NCBI RefSeq assembly: GCF_030813005.1
Contig: NZ_JAUSTU010000010.1
Location: 1 to 64,000 of the forward strand
DNA from: Robertmurraya andreesenii
Lineage (GTDB): Bacteria; Bacillota; Bacilli; Bacillales; Cytobacillaceae
Length of the DNA: 64,000 bases
Direction of reading: 5' to 3'
This document shows, one piece after another, positions 8,368 to 17,694 of the stretch (positions are counted from its first letter, which is position 1; the number at the start of each line of letters is the position of its first letter). A program made the translations under genes and the position numbers. The notes under the pieces are model-generated. The model was not told where the DNA came from. It worked only from the letters and a program-made list of their open reading frames with translations, and ran no database searches.

Positions 8368-9306
8368 TTAATTTTTCCGAGCGATGAAGGATACCCAATC
8401 TTCCATTTGCAGCGTCTCAATAATTTCAAAGCCCGCAGTTGTAATCGCATCCTTAACCTCTTGTTTCTTCTGAAGGATAATTCCAGCGGTGATAAAATAT
8501 CCGCCCGGTTTCACCAATCGTGCCGCATCATCTGTAAATCTAACAATTACTTCGGCTAAAATATTTGCAACGATCACATCCACTGGTTCACTGATTCCGT
8601 CAAGGAGATTATTCTGTCTGACCGTTACCCGATCATGAACCTTGTTAAGCTTGATATTAATTTTGGCAGAGTTGACCGCCACCTCATCTAAGTCAAGCGC
8701 TTCGACACGGGAAGCGCCAAGCATTGCTGCGGCAATACTTAATACGCCTGAACCGGTTCCCACATCAATGACCTGAAAGCCTTCTTCGATCGTTCTTTCT
8801 AGAGCCTGAATGCTCATGACGGTTGTTGGATGGGTACCTGTACCAAACGCCATGCCAGGGTCGAGTTCAATGATCAACTCGTCGCTATGAACAGGCGTAT
8901 ATTCTTCCCATGTTGGCACAATCGTGAATTTCTCTGAAATCTTCACTGGATGGTAGTATTTCTTCCAGGCGGTTGCCCACTCTTCTTCATTTACCTCACT
9001 GATTGTGACCGTATTTTTACCAATATCGATTTGATGGAGAATCAGTCCATTAATCGCCTCTTTGATTTCATCGACCGTTTCACCAAGGAAGCTGTTGACG
9101 GGAAGATAGGCCTTAACGATAACCCCTTCCTCTGGATAATCATTTGGATTGAGCTGATAGATTTCTCCGAAGCGGTCTTCTCTTTCCTTTACCAACTCAT
9201 ACGGGTCCTCAATGACAACACCGCTAGCCCCAGCTTCATGTAATATATTTGAAATCGGCTCCACTGCCTCATTTGTTGTATGAATCGATATTTCCGACCA
9301 CTTCAT
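8368..9306 (-). CDS. prmA: Ribosomal protein L11 methyltransferase PrmA
   Basis: A 312-residue SAM-dependent methyltransferase that trimethylates ribosomal protein L11. The N-terminal L11-recognition domain (to about 110) is followed by a Rossmann domain with the SAM motif VIDVGTGSGVLSIAAA and the NILAEVI signature. I start at the ATG of MKWSEISIHTT because ACGGAG sits at normal distance from it. A TTG three codons earlier would abut the ribosome site directly. It follows dnaJ by 42 bases, the usual Bacillus order in which prmA is the tail of the long heat-shock operon. Confidence 0.95.
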   Translation of the reverse strand: MKWSEISIHTTNEAVEPISNILHEAGASGVVIEDPYELVKEREDRFGEIYQLNPNDYPEEGVIVKAYLPVNSFLGETVDEIKEAINGLILHQIDIGKNTVTISEVNEEEWATAWKKYYHPVKISEKFTIVPTWEEYTPVHSDELIIELDPGMAFGTGTHPTTVMSIQALERTIEEGFQVIDVGTGSGVLSIAAAMLGASRVEALDLDEVAVNSAKINIKLNKVHDRVTVRQNNLLDGISEPVDVIVANILAEVIVRFTDDAARLVKPGGYFITAGIILQKKQEVKDAITTAGFEIIETLQMEDWVSFIARKN

Positions 9307-9348
9307 ATCTACCAACTCCGTTTCTATTTTTCAATCGCAATGGGTAAC

Positions 9349-10473
9349 TTAATCACCCTTAAATGCTCTTTTTACCTTTGAAAAAAAGCTCTCCTCTTGC
9401 TCTCCCTGCGGAACCTTCCCACTAATTTCGGCAAATTCCTGAAGAAGCTGCTTCTGTTTTTCCGTAAGCTTAGTAGGGGTCACAATCCGAACAATGACAT
9501 GCTGATCTCCGACTCCATAGCCTCTTACATTAGGAACACCTTTTCCTCTAAGACGGAATTTCGTGCCTGTTTGTGTCCCCGCAGGAACTTTGAGCTTCAC
9601 CTTTCCATGCAAGGTTGGAACCTCGACTTCATCCCCCAAGGCAGCTTGAACAAACGTGATCGGCATTTCACAAAAAATGTCATCCTCATCCCTCTCGAAG
9701 AATTCATGGGAACGTACATGAAAAACAACATATAAATCCCCAGCTAGCCCACCATTGACCCCTGGCTCACCTTGTCCTGATACTCTTAGCTGCTGGCCAT
9801 CATCAATTCCCGCTGGAATTTTCACATGAATTTTGCGGCGCTTCTTCACCTTGCCTGTTCCGCCACAGGTTGAACATTTATGCTTAATTTCTTTACCCGT
9901 TCCGTTACAATAATTACAGACTCTTCGATTGACAATTCTTCCAAATGGAGTATTCTGCTCCACATTCAATTGTCCGCTTCCGTTACAATGGTTACAGGTT
10001 TCAGGCTTTGTTCCTGGTTTTGCCCCACTGCCAAGACAGGTATCGCATGTTTCTTCACGAGGAATTTCGATGTCCGTCTCTTTCCCAAACACCGCTTCCT
10101 CAAAAGATAACGTCATCGTATATTGAAGGTCTGCCCCTTGTCGTGGTGCATTCGGATCACGGCGTCTAGAGCCACCGCCGAAAAAGGTTTCGAATATATC
10201 TTCAAAGCCGCCGAAGCCTCCGCCACCAAATCCTCCACCACCGAAGCCTTGGTTTGGATCGGTATGACCGAATTGATCGTAGTGTGCTCGCTTCTGATCA
10301 TCACTTAATACTTCATATGCTTCTTTTACTTCTTTGAATTTTTCATCTGCATCCGGTTCTTTATTAATATCCGGATGATATTTTTTTGATAGCTTACGAT
10401 AAGCCTTCTTAATTTCGTCTTTAGAAGCGGATTTCGTCACCCCTAAGACTTCATAATAATCCCTTTTACTCAA
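9349..10473 (-). CDS. dnaJ: Chaperone DnaJ
   Basis: A 374-residue co-chaperone that delivers unfolded substrates to DnaK and stimulates its ATPase. The J domain (about 1-70) has the HPD motif in KKYHPDINK. A Gly/Phe-rich linker follows, then four zinc-binding CxxCxGxG repeats (CDTCLGSG, CNHCNGSG, CNYCNGTG, CSTCGGTG; about 145-215) and the C-terminal substrate-binding domains. In many Bacilli dnaJ closely follows dnaK. Here 341 bases separate them, including a terminator-like hairpin and repeats, so its level may be set separately from dnaK. Confidence 0.98.
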   Translation of the reverse strand: MSKRDYYEVLGVTKSASKDEIKKAYRKLSKKYHPDINKEPDADEKFKEVKEAYEVLSDDQKRAHYDQFGHTDPNQGFGGGGFGGGGFGGFEDIFETFFGGGSRRRDPNAPRQGADLQYTMTLSFEEAVFGKETDIEIPREETCDTCLGSGAKPGTKPETCNHCNGSGQLNVEQNTPFGRIVNRRVCNYCNGTGKEIKHKCSTCGGTGKVKKRRKIHVKIPAGIDDGQQLRVSGQGEPGVNGGLAGDLYVVFHVRSHEFFERDEDDIFCEMPITFVQAALGDEVEVPTLHGKVKLKVPAGTQTGTKFRLRGKGVPNVRGYGVGDQHVIVRIVTPTKLTEKQKQLLQEFAEISGKVPQGEQEESFFSKVKRAFKGD

Positions 10474-10588
10474 ACATAACCACTCCCCGAATCGATTCGC
10501 ATAAAGGTTATTTTAACACTCATCTCTTTATTCGTGCAAATATCTACATAGTTATGGTCATAGACGGCTATGTCAACTTAGTATCACA

Positions 10589-10669
10589 ATTGTCGGTAGG
10601 CGCCACCTTCTCTTCGCTGTTGCTCGAGAATCATGAGCAAAGGCTCGTTCAGGTACACTAACCGACAAT
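10589..10669. repeat. Diverged nested palindrome (copy E)
   Basis: Outer arms ATTGTCGGT and ACCGACAAT (9 bp, perfect) enclose an inner hairpin TTGCTC...GAGCAA (10620-10625 with 10635-10640). The inner stem is followed by GGCTCGTTCAGG, resembling the AACCCGTTCA that follows the inner stem in copies A-D. The centre is longer than in those copies, so membership of the family is probable, not certain. Confidence 0.5.
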
Positions 10670-10681
10670 GATAATTCTCAT

Positions 10682-10723
10682 AGAAAAAGCCAAAGTCGTA
10701 AAGATCATGACTTTGACTTTTCT
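10682..10723 (-). terminator. Terminator-like hairpin between dnaK and dnaJ
   Basis: On the minus strand AGAAAAGTCAAAGTC pairs with GACTTTGGCTTTTTCT across an 11-base loop, leaving a T-rich 3' side. This could end most dnaK transcripts before dnaJ, or stabilise a processed end. Confidence 0.65.
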
Positions 10724-10759
10724 ATATTCTAATTATTTGGCTAGCTTCGTCGATGGATG

Positions 10760-10820
10760 AGCCGCTTTCGCTTTTCTATTTGTCTAGTTCCAGCGGCTAG
10801 CCGCTTCCGCTTTTCTATTT
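10760..10820. repeat. Direct repeat with Bacillaceae-type TCTAGTTCCAGC motif
   Basis: A 22-bp sequence beginning AGCCGCTT and ending CGCTTTTCTATTT occurs at 10760-10781 and, with one change, at 10799-10820. Between them lies GTCTAGTTCCAGCGGCTAG. From memory, GTCTAGCTCCAGCG-type sequences are scattered between genes in many Bacillaceae. The second copy runs into the last codons of dnaK, so insertion or conversion may have remodelled its 3' end. Confidence 0.7.
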
Positions 10821-12647
10821 ATCGTCTTTAATCTCTTCAAATTCTGCATCTACTACATTGTCATCCTTGCCTGCTCCAGCATCCGCTTGGCCACCCTGTG
10901 CAGCTTGTGCTTGCTTTGCAGCCTCTTCATATAGCTTGACAGATAGGTTTTGAACGATTTCTTGAAGGGCATCCTTCTTGGCACGCATTTCATCCAGGTC
11001 ATTCTTTTCAATTGCAGCCTTTAAAGCATCCTTCGCTTCGTTTGCCTTCGCAACTTCTCCAGCATCGACCTTACCTTCTAGATCCTTCAATGTCTTATCT
11101 ACTTGGAACACGAGCTGGTCCGCTTCATTGCGTAATTCAGCCTCTTCCTTACGCTTCTGATCGGCTTCTGCATTTGCTTCCGCTTCTCTCACCATTTTTT
11201 CAATTTCCTCATCCGATAGACCTGTTGATGACTTAATGGTTATTGCCTGCTCTTTATTTGTTCCAAGATCCTTCGCACGAACATTGACGATTCCGTTTTT
11301 ATCAATATCAAAGGATACTTCAATTTGCGGAACTCCACGTGGTGCTGGTGGAATATCAGTCAATTGGAAACGTCCTAATGTCTTGTTGTCAGCGGCCATT
11401 GGGCGTTCACCCTGTAATACATGGATGTCTACTGCTGTTTGATTGTCAGCAGCTGTCGAAAACACCTGGGATTTCGATGTTGGGATCGTGGTATTACGAT
11501 CGATTAATTTCGTAAACACGCCACCCATTGTCTCAATTCCTAATGAAAGTGGTGTTACGTCTAAAAGAACAACATCCTTCACATCTCCAGTGATTACTCC
11601 ACCTTGAACGGCAGCTCCCATCGCAACGACTTCATCTGGGTTAACCCCTCTATGAGGCTCTTTTCCAGTTGCTTTCTTAATCGCCTCTTGAACGGCAGGA
11701 ATACGGGTAGAACCACCGACTAGAATCACCTTGTCTATTTCTGCAGCTGTTAATCCAGCATCCTGAAGCGCTTGACGAGTAGGTCCCATCGTTCTTTCAA
11801 CAAGATGTGCAGATAGCTCATCAAACTTTGCTCTTGAAAGTGTCACTTCTAAGTGTAGCGGTCCAGCTTCACCAGCTGTAATAAATGGAAGGGAAATCTG
11901 TGTGGAAGTCACTCCAGATAGATCCTTCTTCGCTTTTTCAGCAGCATCCTTTAGACGCTGCACCGCCATTTTATCCTTAGATAAATCAATGCCATTTTCT
12001 TTTCTAAATTCATCAACTAAGTAATCAATGATCACTTGGTCGAAGTCATCTCCACCGAGTCGGTTGTCCCCAGCAGTAGATTTTACTTCAAATACTCCGT
12101 CACCTAGCTCAAGGATGGAAACGTCAAACGTACCTCCACCAAGGTCGTAGACAAGAATCGTTTGGTCCTCTTCCATCTTATCAAGACCGTAAGCAAGGGC
12201 AGCTGCTGTTGGCTCATTGATGATACGCTCAACCTCTAAGCCGGCAATTCTTCCAGCATCCTTTGTTGCTTGACGCTCAGCGTCATTAAAGTAGGCAGGA
12301 ACGGTAATAACCGCTTTCGTTACTGGCTCGCCAAGATAATCCTCTGCATAGGATTTCAAATACTGTAGAATAATCGCTGAGAGCTCCTGTGGTGTATAAT
12401 CCTTCCCTTCGATTGATTCTTTATGGGAAGTTCCCATATGACGCTTAATTGAAAGGACTGTGTTTGGGTTTGTGATCGCCTGACGTTTTGCTACTTCCCC
12501 TACTTGTCGCTCACCATTCTTAAATGCAACGACTGAAGGTGTTGTTCGATTTCCTTCTGGATTTGGAATAACCTTAGGCTCTCCACCTTCTAAAACAGCG
12601 ACGCAGGAGTTTGTTGTTCCTAAGTCAATACCAATAATTTTACTCAT
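10815..12647 (-). CDS. dnaK: Chaperone DnaK (Hsp70)
   Basis: A 610-residue Hsp70 that binds and releases exposed hydrophobic peptides in an ATP cycle with GrpE and DnaJ. The actin-like ATPase domain starts IGIDLGTTNSCVAV and contains VYDLGGGTFDVSIL and the ILVGGSTRIP signature. The substrate domain follows from about 360, and a helical lid ends in a Gly/Ala/Gln-rich tail with DNVVDAEFEEIKDDK. It is 38 bases after grpE under HrcA/CIRCE control. The last codons overlap an intergenic repeat copy. Confidence 0.99.
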   Translation of the reverse strand: MSKIIGIDLGTTNSCVAVLEGGEPKVIPNPEGNRTTPSVVAFKNGERQVGEVAKRQAITNPNTVLSIKRHMGTSHKESIEGKDYTPQELSAIILQYLKSYAEDYLGEPVTKAVITVPAYFNDAERQATKDAGRIAGLEVERIINEPTAAALAYGLDKMEEDQTILVYDLGGGTFDVSILELGDGVFEVKSTAGDNRLGGDDFDQVIIDYLVDEFRKENGIDLSKDKMAVQRLKDAAEKAKKDLSGVTSTQISLPFITAGEAGPLHLEVTLSRAKFDELSAHLVERTMGPTRQALQDAGLTAAEIDKVILVGGSTRIPAVQEAIKKATGKEPHRGVNPDEVVAMGAAVQGGVITGDVKDVVLLDVTPLSLGIETMGGVFTKLIDRNTTIPTSKSQVFSTAADNQTAVDIHVLQGERPMAADNKTLGRFQLTDIPPAPRGVPQIEVSFDIDKNGIVNVRAKDLGTNKEQAITIKSSTGLSDEEIEKMVREAEANAEADQKRKEEAELRNEADQLVFQVDKTLKDLEGKVDAGEVAKANEAKDALKAAIEKNDLDEMRAKKDALQEIVQNLSVKLYEEAAKQAQAAQGGQADAGAGKDDNVVDAEFEEIKDDK

Positions 12648-12685
12648 AATACTACCTCCCGAATATGTAGACTAACTCTTCATTC

Positions 12686-13285
12686 TTACTGATTTACTTT
12701 AACCATTGAAGGACGAATCACCCGATCCTTCAACATATAACCTTTTTGGAATTCTTCAACCACTATATTGGAATCATAGCCTTCTTCCGCAACCTGCATC
12801 ACAGCCTGGTGGAAGTGGGGATCAAACTCTTTCCCTTGGGCTTCAATCGGCTCCACGCCCTCTTTTTTCAGAGCTTCTAGTAGCGAGCGATAAATCATAT
12901 CCATGCCCTGAAGAATTGATTTTGTTTGCTCATGATCCGATTCCACATTTAGTGCCCGTTCAAAATTATCCAAAACAGGTAACAAATCAGATATTAATTC
13001 CTGTGCTCTATATTTTTGCGCCGCTTCAAAGTCAAGTCTTGCTCTACGACGTGAATTTTCAAAGTCAGCCTGTAAACGCAAAAAGCGATTTTCCTTTTCT
13101 TCTAACTGGGCCTCTAAAGCCACTACCTTTTCCTGTAATTCAACTAGCTCATTCTCAAGTGACGAAGGATTCTCTTCTTCCACGTTAGCCTCATCAAATA
13201 TCGGTTCAATGGATTCCTTTTCAATTTGATCCTGATCGTTGGTCACTTGTGTTTCCTCTTGTAGTTTTTCTTTTTCCTCAGCCAA
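12686..13285 (-). CDS. grpE: Nucleotide exchange factor GrpE
   Basis: A 199-residue GrpE that drives ADP release from DnaK. An acidic disordered N-terminus precedes a long coiled coil (ENELVELQEKVVALEAQLEE) and the C-terminal beta domain (DPHFHQAVMQVAEEG, KGYMLKDRVIRPSMVKV). I chose the TTG start because AGGGAGGTG lies 6 bases upstream of it; a longer ATG reading would place that ribosome site inside the gene. It is second in hrcA-grpE-dnaK and repressed by HrcA. Confidence 0.95.
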   Translation of the reverse strand: MAEEKEKLQEETQVTNDQDQIEKESIEPIFDEANVEEENPSSLENELVELQEKVVALEAQLEEKENRFLRLQADFENSRRRARLDFEAAQKYRAQELISDLLPVLDNFERALNVESDHEQTKSILQGMDMIYRSLLEALKKEGVEPIEAQGKEFDPHFHQAVMQVAEEGYDSNIVVEEFQKGYMLKDRVIRPSMVKVNQ

Positions 13286-13388
13286 CGTATTCACCTCCCT
13301 TATATATTCAAGCAAAAAATCCATTCCAGATTATGCGCAGGCAAAAGGGATGGAAAAACGTTTCCACCCTTAATCAATATTTCCAGCG

Positions 13389-14420
13389 CTAATTACTTTG
13401 ATACAGCTTCGTCAACACCTGTGATAAATCATTGCTTAAAAATTTCAACAAACTGATTACACGTGAATACTCCATGCGCGTTGGTCCCAAAATGGCAATC
13501 GTTCCAAGCTGCTCAGCCCCAACAGAATATGAGGCAGTAATTAAGCTGCAATCCTCCATGGCTGTATTATCATTTTCTTTACCGATCCTCACATGAATGC
13601 CCGTCGGATTCCTACGGATGATGTCGTACATATCCTCTTCATGTTCAATCATATTCATAAGACTTTTGATCTTGTCGATATCGTGAAATTCTGGTTGGCT
13701 TAGCATGTTCGTTTTTCCACCGAAAAACAATCTTTCATTTGCTGGTATTTTGAATGCATCCAAAATCGCAGAAAGCATGGAGTCATAGCTTCGAATATGC
13801 TGCCTTAATACGAGAGCAACCTCTTTAAAGATTTTCTCGTTTAAATCCTCAAGCGGAACCCCTGTTAAACGTTGATTTAATATGTTAACAAGCTTTTCAA
13901 TATCCCCCGTATCAATGCCCGGAGGAAGATGGAACATTTTATTTTCCACATGCCCCGTATCTGTCACGATAATCGCTATGGCCGTTTCTTTATTCAAAGG
14001 TACGATTTGAACCTTTTTTAACTTGTTCTCTCTAACTGCAGGTCCAAGAACAATGGCTGTATAGTTAGTCAACTCGGAAAGAATCTTGGCAGATCTCTGT
14101 ACAATCTTCTCCAATTCATAAATTCTCTCCGCAAAAATTGAGCGAACCGTGTCAATGTCCTTTGAATCCAGTTTCTGTGGCGAGAGCATATGATCAACGT
14201 AAAATCGGTATCCCTTCTCGGATGGAATTCGCCCCGATGAGGTGTGTGTTTTCTCGAGAAATCCCAATTCTTCAAGGTCAGCCATTTCATTTCTAATCGT
14301 CGCCGAACTAAGCTTGATCCCTTCCTTTTTCGACAAACTTCTCGAACCGACTGGTTGAGCAGATCGAATAAAATCATCAACAATCACTTGGAATATTAAT
14401 AATTGACGATCTGTTAACAC
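13389..14420 (-). CDS. hrcA: Heat-inducible transcription repressor HrcA
   Basis: A 343-residue repressor of class I heat-shock genes. The N-terminal winged helix (about 1-75, with GSRSLSKK and LSSATIRNEMADLEELG) binds CIRCE, and a GAF-like central domain follows. HrcA needs GroEL for full activity, which links repression to the free chaperone pool. The GTG start is supported by GAGGTGATAATCC. Its own operator overlaps the leader 16 bases upstream, giving autoregulation of hrcA-grpE-dnaK. Confidence 0.98.
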   Translation of the reverse strand: MLTDRQLLIFQVIVDDFIRSAQPVGSRSLSKKEGIKLSSATIRNEMADLEELGFLEKTHTSSGRIPSEKGYRFYVDHMLSPQKLDSKDIDTVRSIFAERIYELEKIVQRSAKILSELTNYTAIVLGPAVRENKLKKVQIVPLNKETAIAIIVTDTGHVENKMFHLPPGIDTGDIEKLVNILNQRLTGVPLEDLNEKIFKEVALVLRQHIRSYDSMLSAILDAFKIPANERLFFGGKTNMLSQPEFHDIDKIKSLMNMIEHEEDMYDIIRRNPTGIHVRIGKENDNTAMEDCSLITASYSVGAEQLGTIAILGPTRMEYSRVISLLKFLSNDLSQVLTKLYQSN

Positions 14421-14435
14421 GGATTATCACCTCTG

Positions 14436-14462
14436 TTAGCACTCCGACATAACGAGTGCTAA
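14436..14462. promoter_or_regulatory. CIRCE operator
   Basis: TTAGCACTC-N9-GAGTGCTAA is a perfect match to the CIRCE consensus with its 9-base spacer. It sits in the hrcA leader just downstream of the -10 region, where bound HrcA blocks transcription. Confidence 0.98.
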
Positions 14463-14473
14463 ATCTACTAATA

Positions 14474-14502
14474 AATTATCAAATTTAATGGGAAGATGTC
14501 AA
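14474..14502 (-). promoter_or_regulatory. Sigma-A promoter of hrcA-grpE-dnaK
   Basis: A perfect -35 TTGACA lies 17 bases from ATAATT (GATAAT one base earlier) on the minus strand, directly ahead of CIRCE. Confidence 0.85.
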
Positions 14503-14544
14503 TCCTAAAACCTTAATATCTCCCTATCATAAAGTAATTTCAGA

Positions 14545-15684
14545 TTATACGACTCCAAGAAATGACTGAAATACTTCATTTCCTAAAAAGCGACCCTTAT
14601 TCGTTAATTTTACGTATCCATTTTCGACATGTATCAATGACTGTTTTTGCAGCTCTCTTATTTCTTTTCCAAAAAGCACCTTAAGATCTTCCCCAAATTT
14701 TTCTTTGAATTTTGAAATCGAGACTCCTTGGTTTTTTCGCAACCCTAGAAATATTTCTTCTTCCATGCGCTCGGCCTTTGTCGGTCGAACCTCTTCGAAA
14801 ATAGGGAGCTGCCCGTTCTCTAGTGGTTCCATATACTTTTTAAGCGGACCAAAATTGGATCGTCTGCTCCCACTCGTATAGCTGTGGGCACCTGCACCAA
14901 ATCCATAATATTCCTCGTTGTTCCAATAGGTTAGATTATGCCTGCTTTCATAGCCGGGAAGAGAAAAATTGCTTATCTCATATTGTTTAAACCCATGGTT
15001 TTCCATTGCTTTCATTAGCTCTTCATACATGCCAGCCTCTGCATCCTCCCCTGGCAATGGAAGGCGACCTTTTTTCAGCAAATTATAAAAAACGGTCTTC
15101 GGTTCAATAATCAAGGAATATCCGGAATAATGGGTGATGTCTAAAGTGAAGGACGTATTTAAGGTTTCGACAAAATCATTTAAAGTTTGCCCCGGTAAGC
15201 TATAAATTAAGTCAATGCTGATATTTTCAAAGCCAGAACGTTTTGCTAGTTCTACTGACTTGAATACGTCGACAGCTCGATGAACTCGACCGATACGCTT
15301 CAGCAACTCATCGTTAAATGTTTGCACTCCGAAGCTTAGGCGATTCACTCCTGCATCATGGAGGATTTGAAATTTCTCTTTTGATAAATCCCCTGGATTC
15401 GCTTCAAAGGTAAATTCCGTTCCTTTGTCAAACGGGAGCAAGTCATTTATCCCTCGGCAGAGGACTTCTAATTGCCTTTCATTTAGCGCAGTTGGTGTGC
15501 CACCACCTACAAAGATCGAGTCCAAATGATTCGTTGGGGCAAGCTCTAGAGTTAATTCAATTTCTTTTTTCAATGCCTCTAAATATTCATCCACGGGCTG
15601 ACCTTGTAAAAACACTTTATTAAAATCACAATAATGACAGATGTGTTCACAGAATGGAATATGAATATAAGCAGCTTTTATCAA
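14545..15684 (-). CDS. hemW: HemW, radical-SAM heme chaperone-like protein
   Basis: A 379-residue HemN-like radical-SAM protein. The Fe-S motif CEHICHYC supplies Cys12, Cys16 and Cys19, in the CxxxCxxC form seen in HemW. It lacks the N-terminal extension of true oxygen-independent coproporphyrinogen dehydrogenases, so heme trafficking is the better-supported role. It is often annotated as HemN. The start MIKAAYIHIPFC fits the family. It lies between lepA (with a terminator after lepA) and hrcA, the standard Bacillus order. Confidence 0.93.
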   Translation of the reverse strand: MIKAAYIHIPFCEHICHYCDFNKVFLQGQPVDEYLEALKKEIELTLELAPTNHLDSIFVGGGTPTALNERQLEVLCRGINDLLPFDKGTEFTFEANPGDLSKEKFQILHDAGVNRLSFGVQTFNDELLKRIGRVHRAVDVFKSVELAKRSGFENISIDLIYSLPGQTLNDFVETLNTSFTLDITHYSGYSLIIEPKTVFYNLLKKGRLPLPGEDAEAGMYEELMKAMENHGFKQYEISNFSLPGYESRHNLTYWNNEEYYGFGAGAHSYTSGSRRSNFGPLKKYMEPLENGQLPIFEEVRPTKAERMEEEIFLGLRKNQGVSISKFKEKFGEDLKVLFGKEIRELQKQSLIHVENGYVKLTNKGRFLGNEVFQSFLGVV

Positions 15685-15711
15685 TTTTCATCACAACCTC
15701 ATATTTCTATC

Positions 15712-15756
15712 AAAAAAGAGGTTAGATCACTTAGCGAACCAAGCCATTCTAACCCC
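15712..15756 (-). terminator. Terminator after lepA
   Basis: On the minus strand GGGGTTAGA and TCTAACCTC form a stem with a long loop, followed by TTTTTTG. Confidence 0.7.
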
Positions 15757-15763
15757 TTCCCGT

Positions 15764-17599
15764 TTATTTTTTCGAACTACTGTCATCCATTTTTAAGACG
15801 GCCATGAAGGCTTCCTGTGGAACTTCGACGGAACCAACCTGCTTCATGCGCTTTTTACCCTCTTTTTGCTTTTCTAAGAGCTTTCGTTTACGGGAAATGT
15901 CTCCACCGTAACATTTCGCTAAGACGTTTTTGCGCATCGCCTTAATGGTTGAACGTGCTACAATTTTTTGGCCAATTGCCGCTTGGACAGGCACTTCAAA
16001 TTGCTGTCTTGGAATGAGTTCCTTCAGCTTCTCTACAATGATCTTCCCACGATCATAGGCAAAATCCTTGTGAACGATAAAGCTTAATGCATCGACTTGT
16101 TCAGCGTTCAAAAGAATATCCATTTTTACAAGCTTTGATGGCTTGTACCCGATAAGCTCATAATCAAAGGAAGCATATCCCTTTGTACTAGATTTCAGTT
16201 GATCAAAGAAATCATAGACAATTTCTGATAGTGGAATCTCATAGAGGATGCTGACACGAGTCTCATCCAAATATTGCATATCAATGAAATGGCCGCGTTT
16301 GTTTTGGCAGATTTCCATAATCGCACCGACATAGTCATTTGGAGCCATCATCGTTGCCTTCACATAAGGCTCTTCAATACGGTCAATTTTCTGTGGATCT
16401 GGCATATCGGAAGGATTGTCAATTTTTAATTCTGTTCCATCCGTCATCACCACATCATAAATAACACTCGGTGCTGTAGTAATTAGGTCAATTTTGAACT
16501 CACGCTCAATTCGCTCCTGAATGATTTCCATATGGAGGAGACCAAGGAAACCACAGCGGAAACCAAAGCCTAAGGCCTGCGATGTTTCCGGTTCATATTG
16601 AAGGGCGGAGTCGTTTAATTGCAATTTCTCCAATGCTTCACGCAAATCATTAAATTTGGCACTATCAATTGGGTATAATCCGCAGTACACCATTGGATTC
16701 AATTTCCGGTAACCAGGTAACGCCTCTGTCGCGCCGTTTTTAGCATTTGTAATCGTATCCCCGACTCGTGTATCTCCAACATTTTTAATGGCAGCCGTTA
16801 GAAATCCAACATCACCGACTGTAAGCTCCTCTGTCGTTACCGCTTTAGGTGTAAAGACACCAACTTCGGTTACTTCGAATTCCTTGCCTGTAGCCATCAT
16901 TTTAATCTTATCCCCGGCTTTAACCGTGCCGTCGACGACTCTGATATAAGCAACGACTCCACGATAGGCATCATAAAGGGAATCAAAGATTAACGCCTTT
17001 AATGGTGCATCCGGATCCCCGGTTGGCGCTGGGACCTTTTCCACGATTTGCTCTAAGATATCCTCGATTCCGATTCCTGCTTTGGCACTGGCCAGAACCG
17101 CTTCGGACGCATCCAAACCGATGACGTCTTCAATTTCATTGCGTACCCGATCGGGATCCGCACTTGGGAGGTCGATTTTGTTAATGACTGGGACAATCTC
17201 AAGGTCATTATCAATCGCCAAATACACATTCGCTAATGTTTGTGCCTCAATTCCTTGGGCAGCGTCCACAACTAAGACTGCTCCTTCACAGGCTGCTAAG
17301 CTTCGTGACACTTCATACGTGAAGTCGACATGTCCTGGGGTATCGATCAAATGAAATGTATAGATTTCTCCATCTTTTGCCTTATATTTCAATTGAACAG
17401 AGTTCAGTTTAATCGTGATTCCACGCTCTCTTTCCAGATCCATCGAATCTAAGAGCTGATCCTTCATCTCACGAGCGGTTAGCGTATTCGTTTTTTCCAA
17501 AATCCGATCGGCTAACGTCGATTTTCCATGGTCGATATGAGCGATAATGGAAAAATTACGGATTTTTGATTGCCTTTCAAGCCTTTCTTCTCTATTCAT
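15764..17599 (-). CDS. lepA: Elongation factor 4 (LepA)
   Basis: A 611-residue translational GTPase (EF4) implicated in ribosome back-translocation and in 30S biogenesis. The G domain has AHIDHGKSTLADRIL (G1), DTPGHVDF (G3) and NKIDLPSA (G4). Domains II, III and V resemble EF-G, and the unique C-terminal domain ends RMKQVGSVEVPQEAFMAVLK. I start at the ATG of MNREERLERQ because AGGAGTG lies 6 bases before it; a GTG three codons earlier overlaps that site. It sits upstream of hemW. Confidence 0.97.
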   Translation of the reverse strand: MNREERLERQSKIRNFSIIAHIDHGKSTLADRILEKTNTLTAREMKDQLLDSMDLERERGITIKLNSVQLKYKAKDGEIYTFHLIDTPGHVDFTYEVSRSLAACEGAVLVVDAAQGIEAQTLANVYLAIDNDLEIVPVINKIDLPSADPDRVRNEIEDVIGLDASEAVLASAKAGIGIEDILEQIVEKVPAPTGDPDAPLKALIFDSLYDAYRGVVAYIRVVDGTVKAGDKIKMMATGKEFEVTEVGVFTPKAVTTEELTVGDVGFLTAAIKNVGDTRVGDTITNAKNGATEALPGYRKLNPMVYCGLYPIDSAKFNDLREALEKLQLNDSALQYEPETSQALGFGFRCGFLGLLHMEIIQERIEREFKIDLITTAPSVIYDVVMTDGTELKIDNPSDMPDPQKIDRIEEPYVKATMMAPNDYVGAIMEICQNKRGHFIDMQYLDETRVSILYEIPLSEIVYDFFDQLKSSTKGYASFDYELIGYKPSKLVKMDILLNAEQVDALSFIVHKDFAYDRGKIIVEKLKELIPRQQFEVPVQAAIGQKIVARSTIKAMRKNVLAKCYGGDISRKRKLLEKQKEGKKRMKQVGSVEVPQEAFMAVLKMDDSSSKK

Positions 17600-17694
17600 A
17601 TCGTTCACTCCTACTATACTTCCACTTGCACTATTTTTTGATTATAGCAGTCGCTAGTTTAAGATTCAATGGAAAAAGAAGTGTGGGCATGGGT

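Noticed and set aside
12706..13188. 160-codon plus-strand open frame inside grpE
   Set aside because: It is antisense to grpE, with biased composition and no ribosome site or family.
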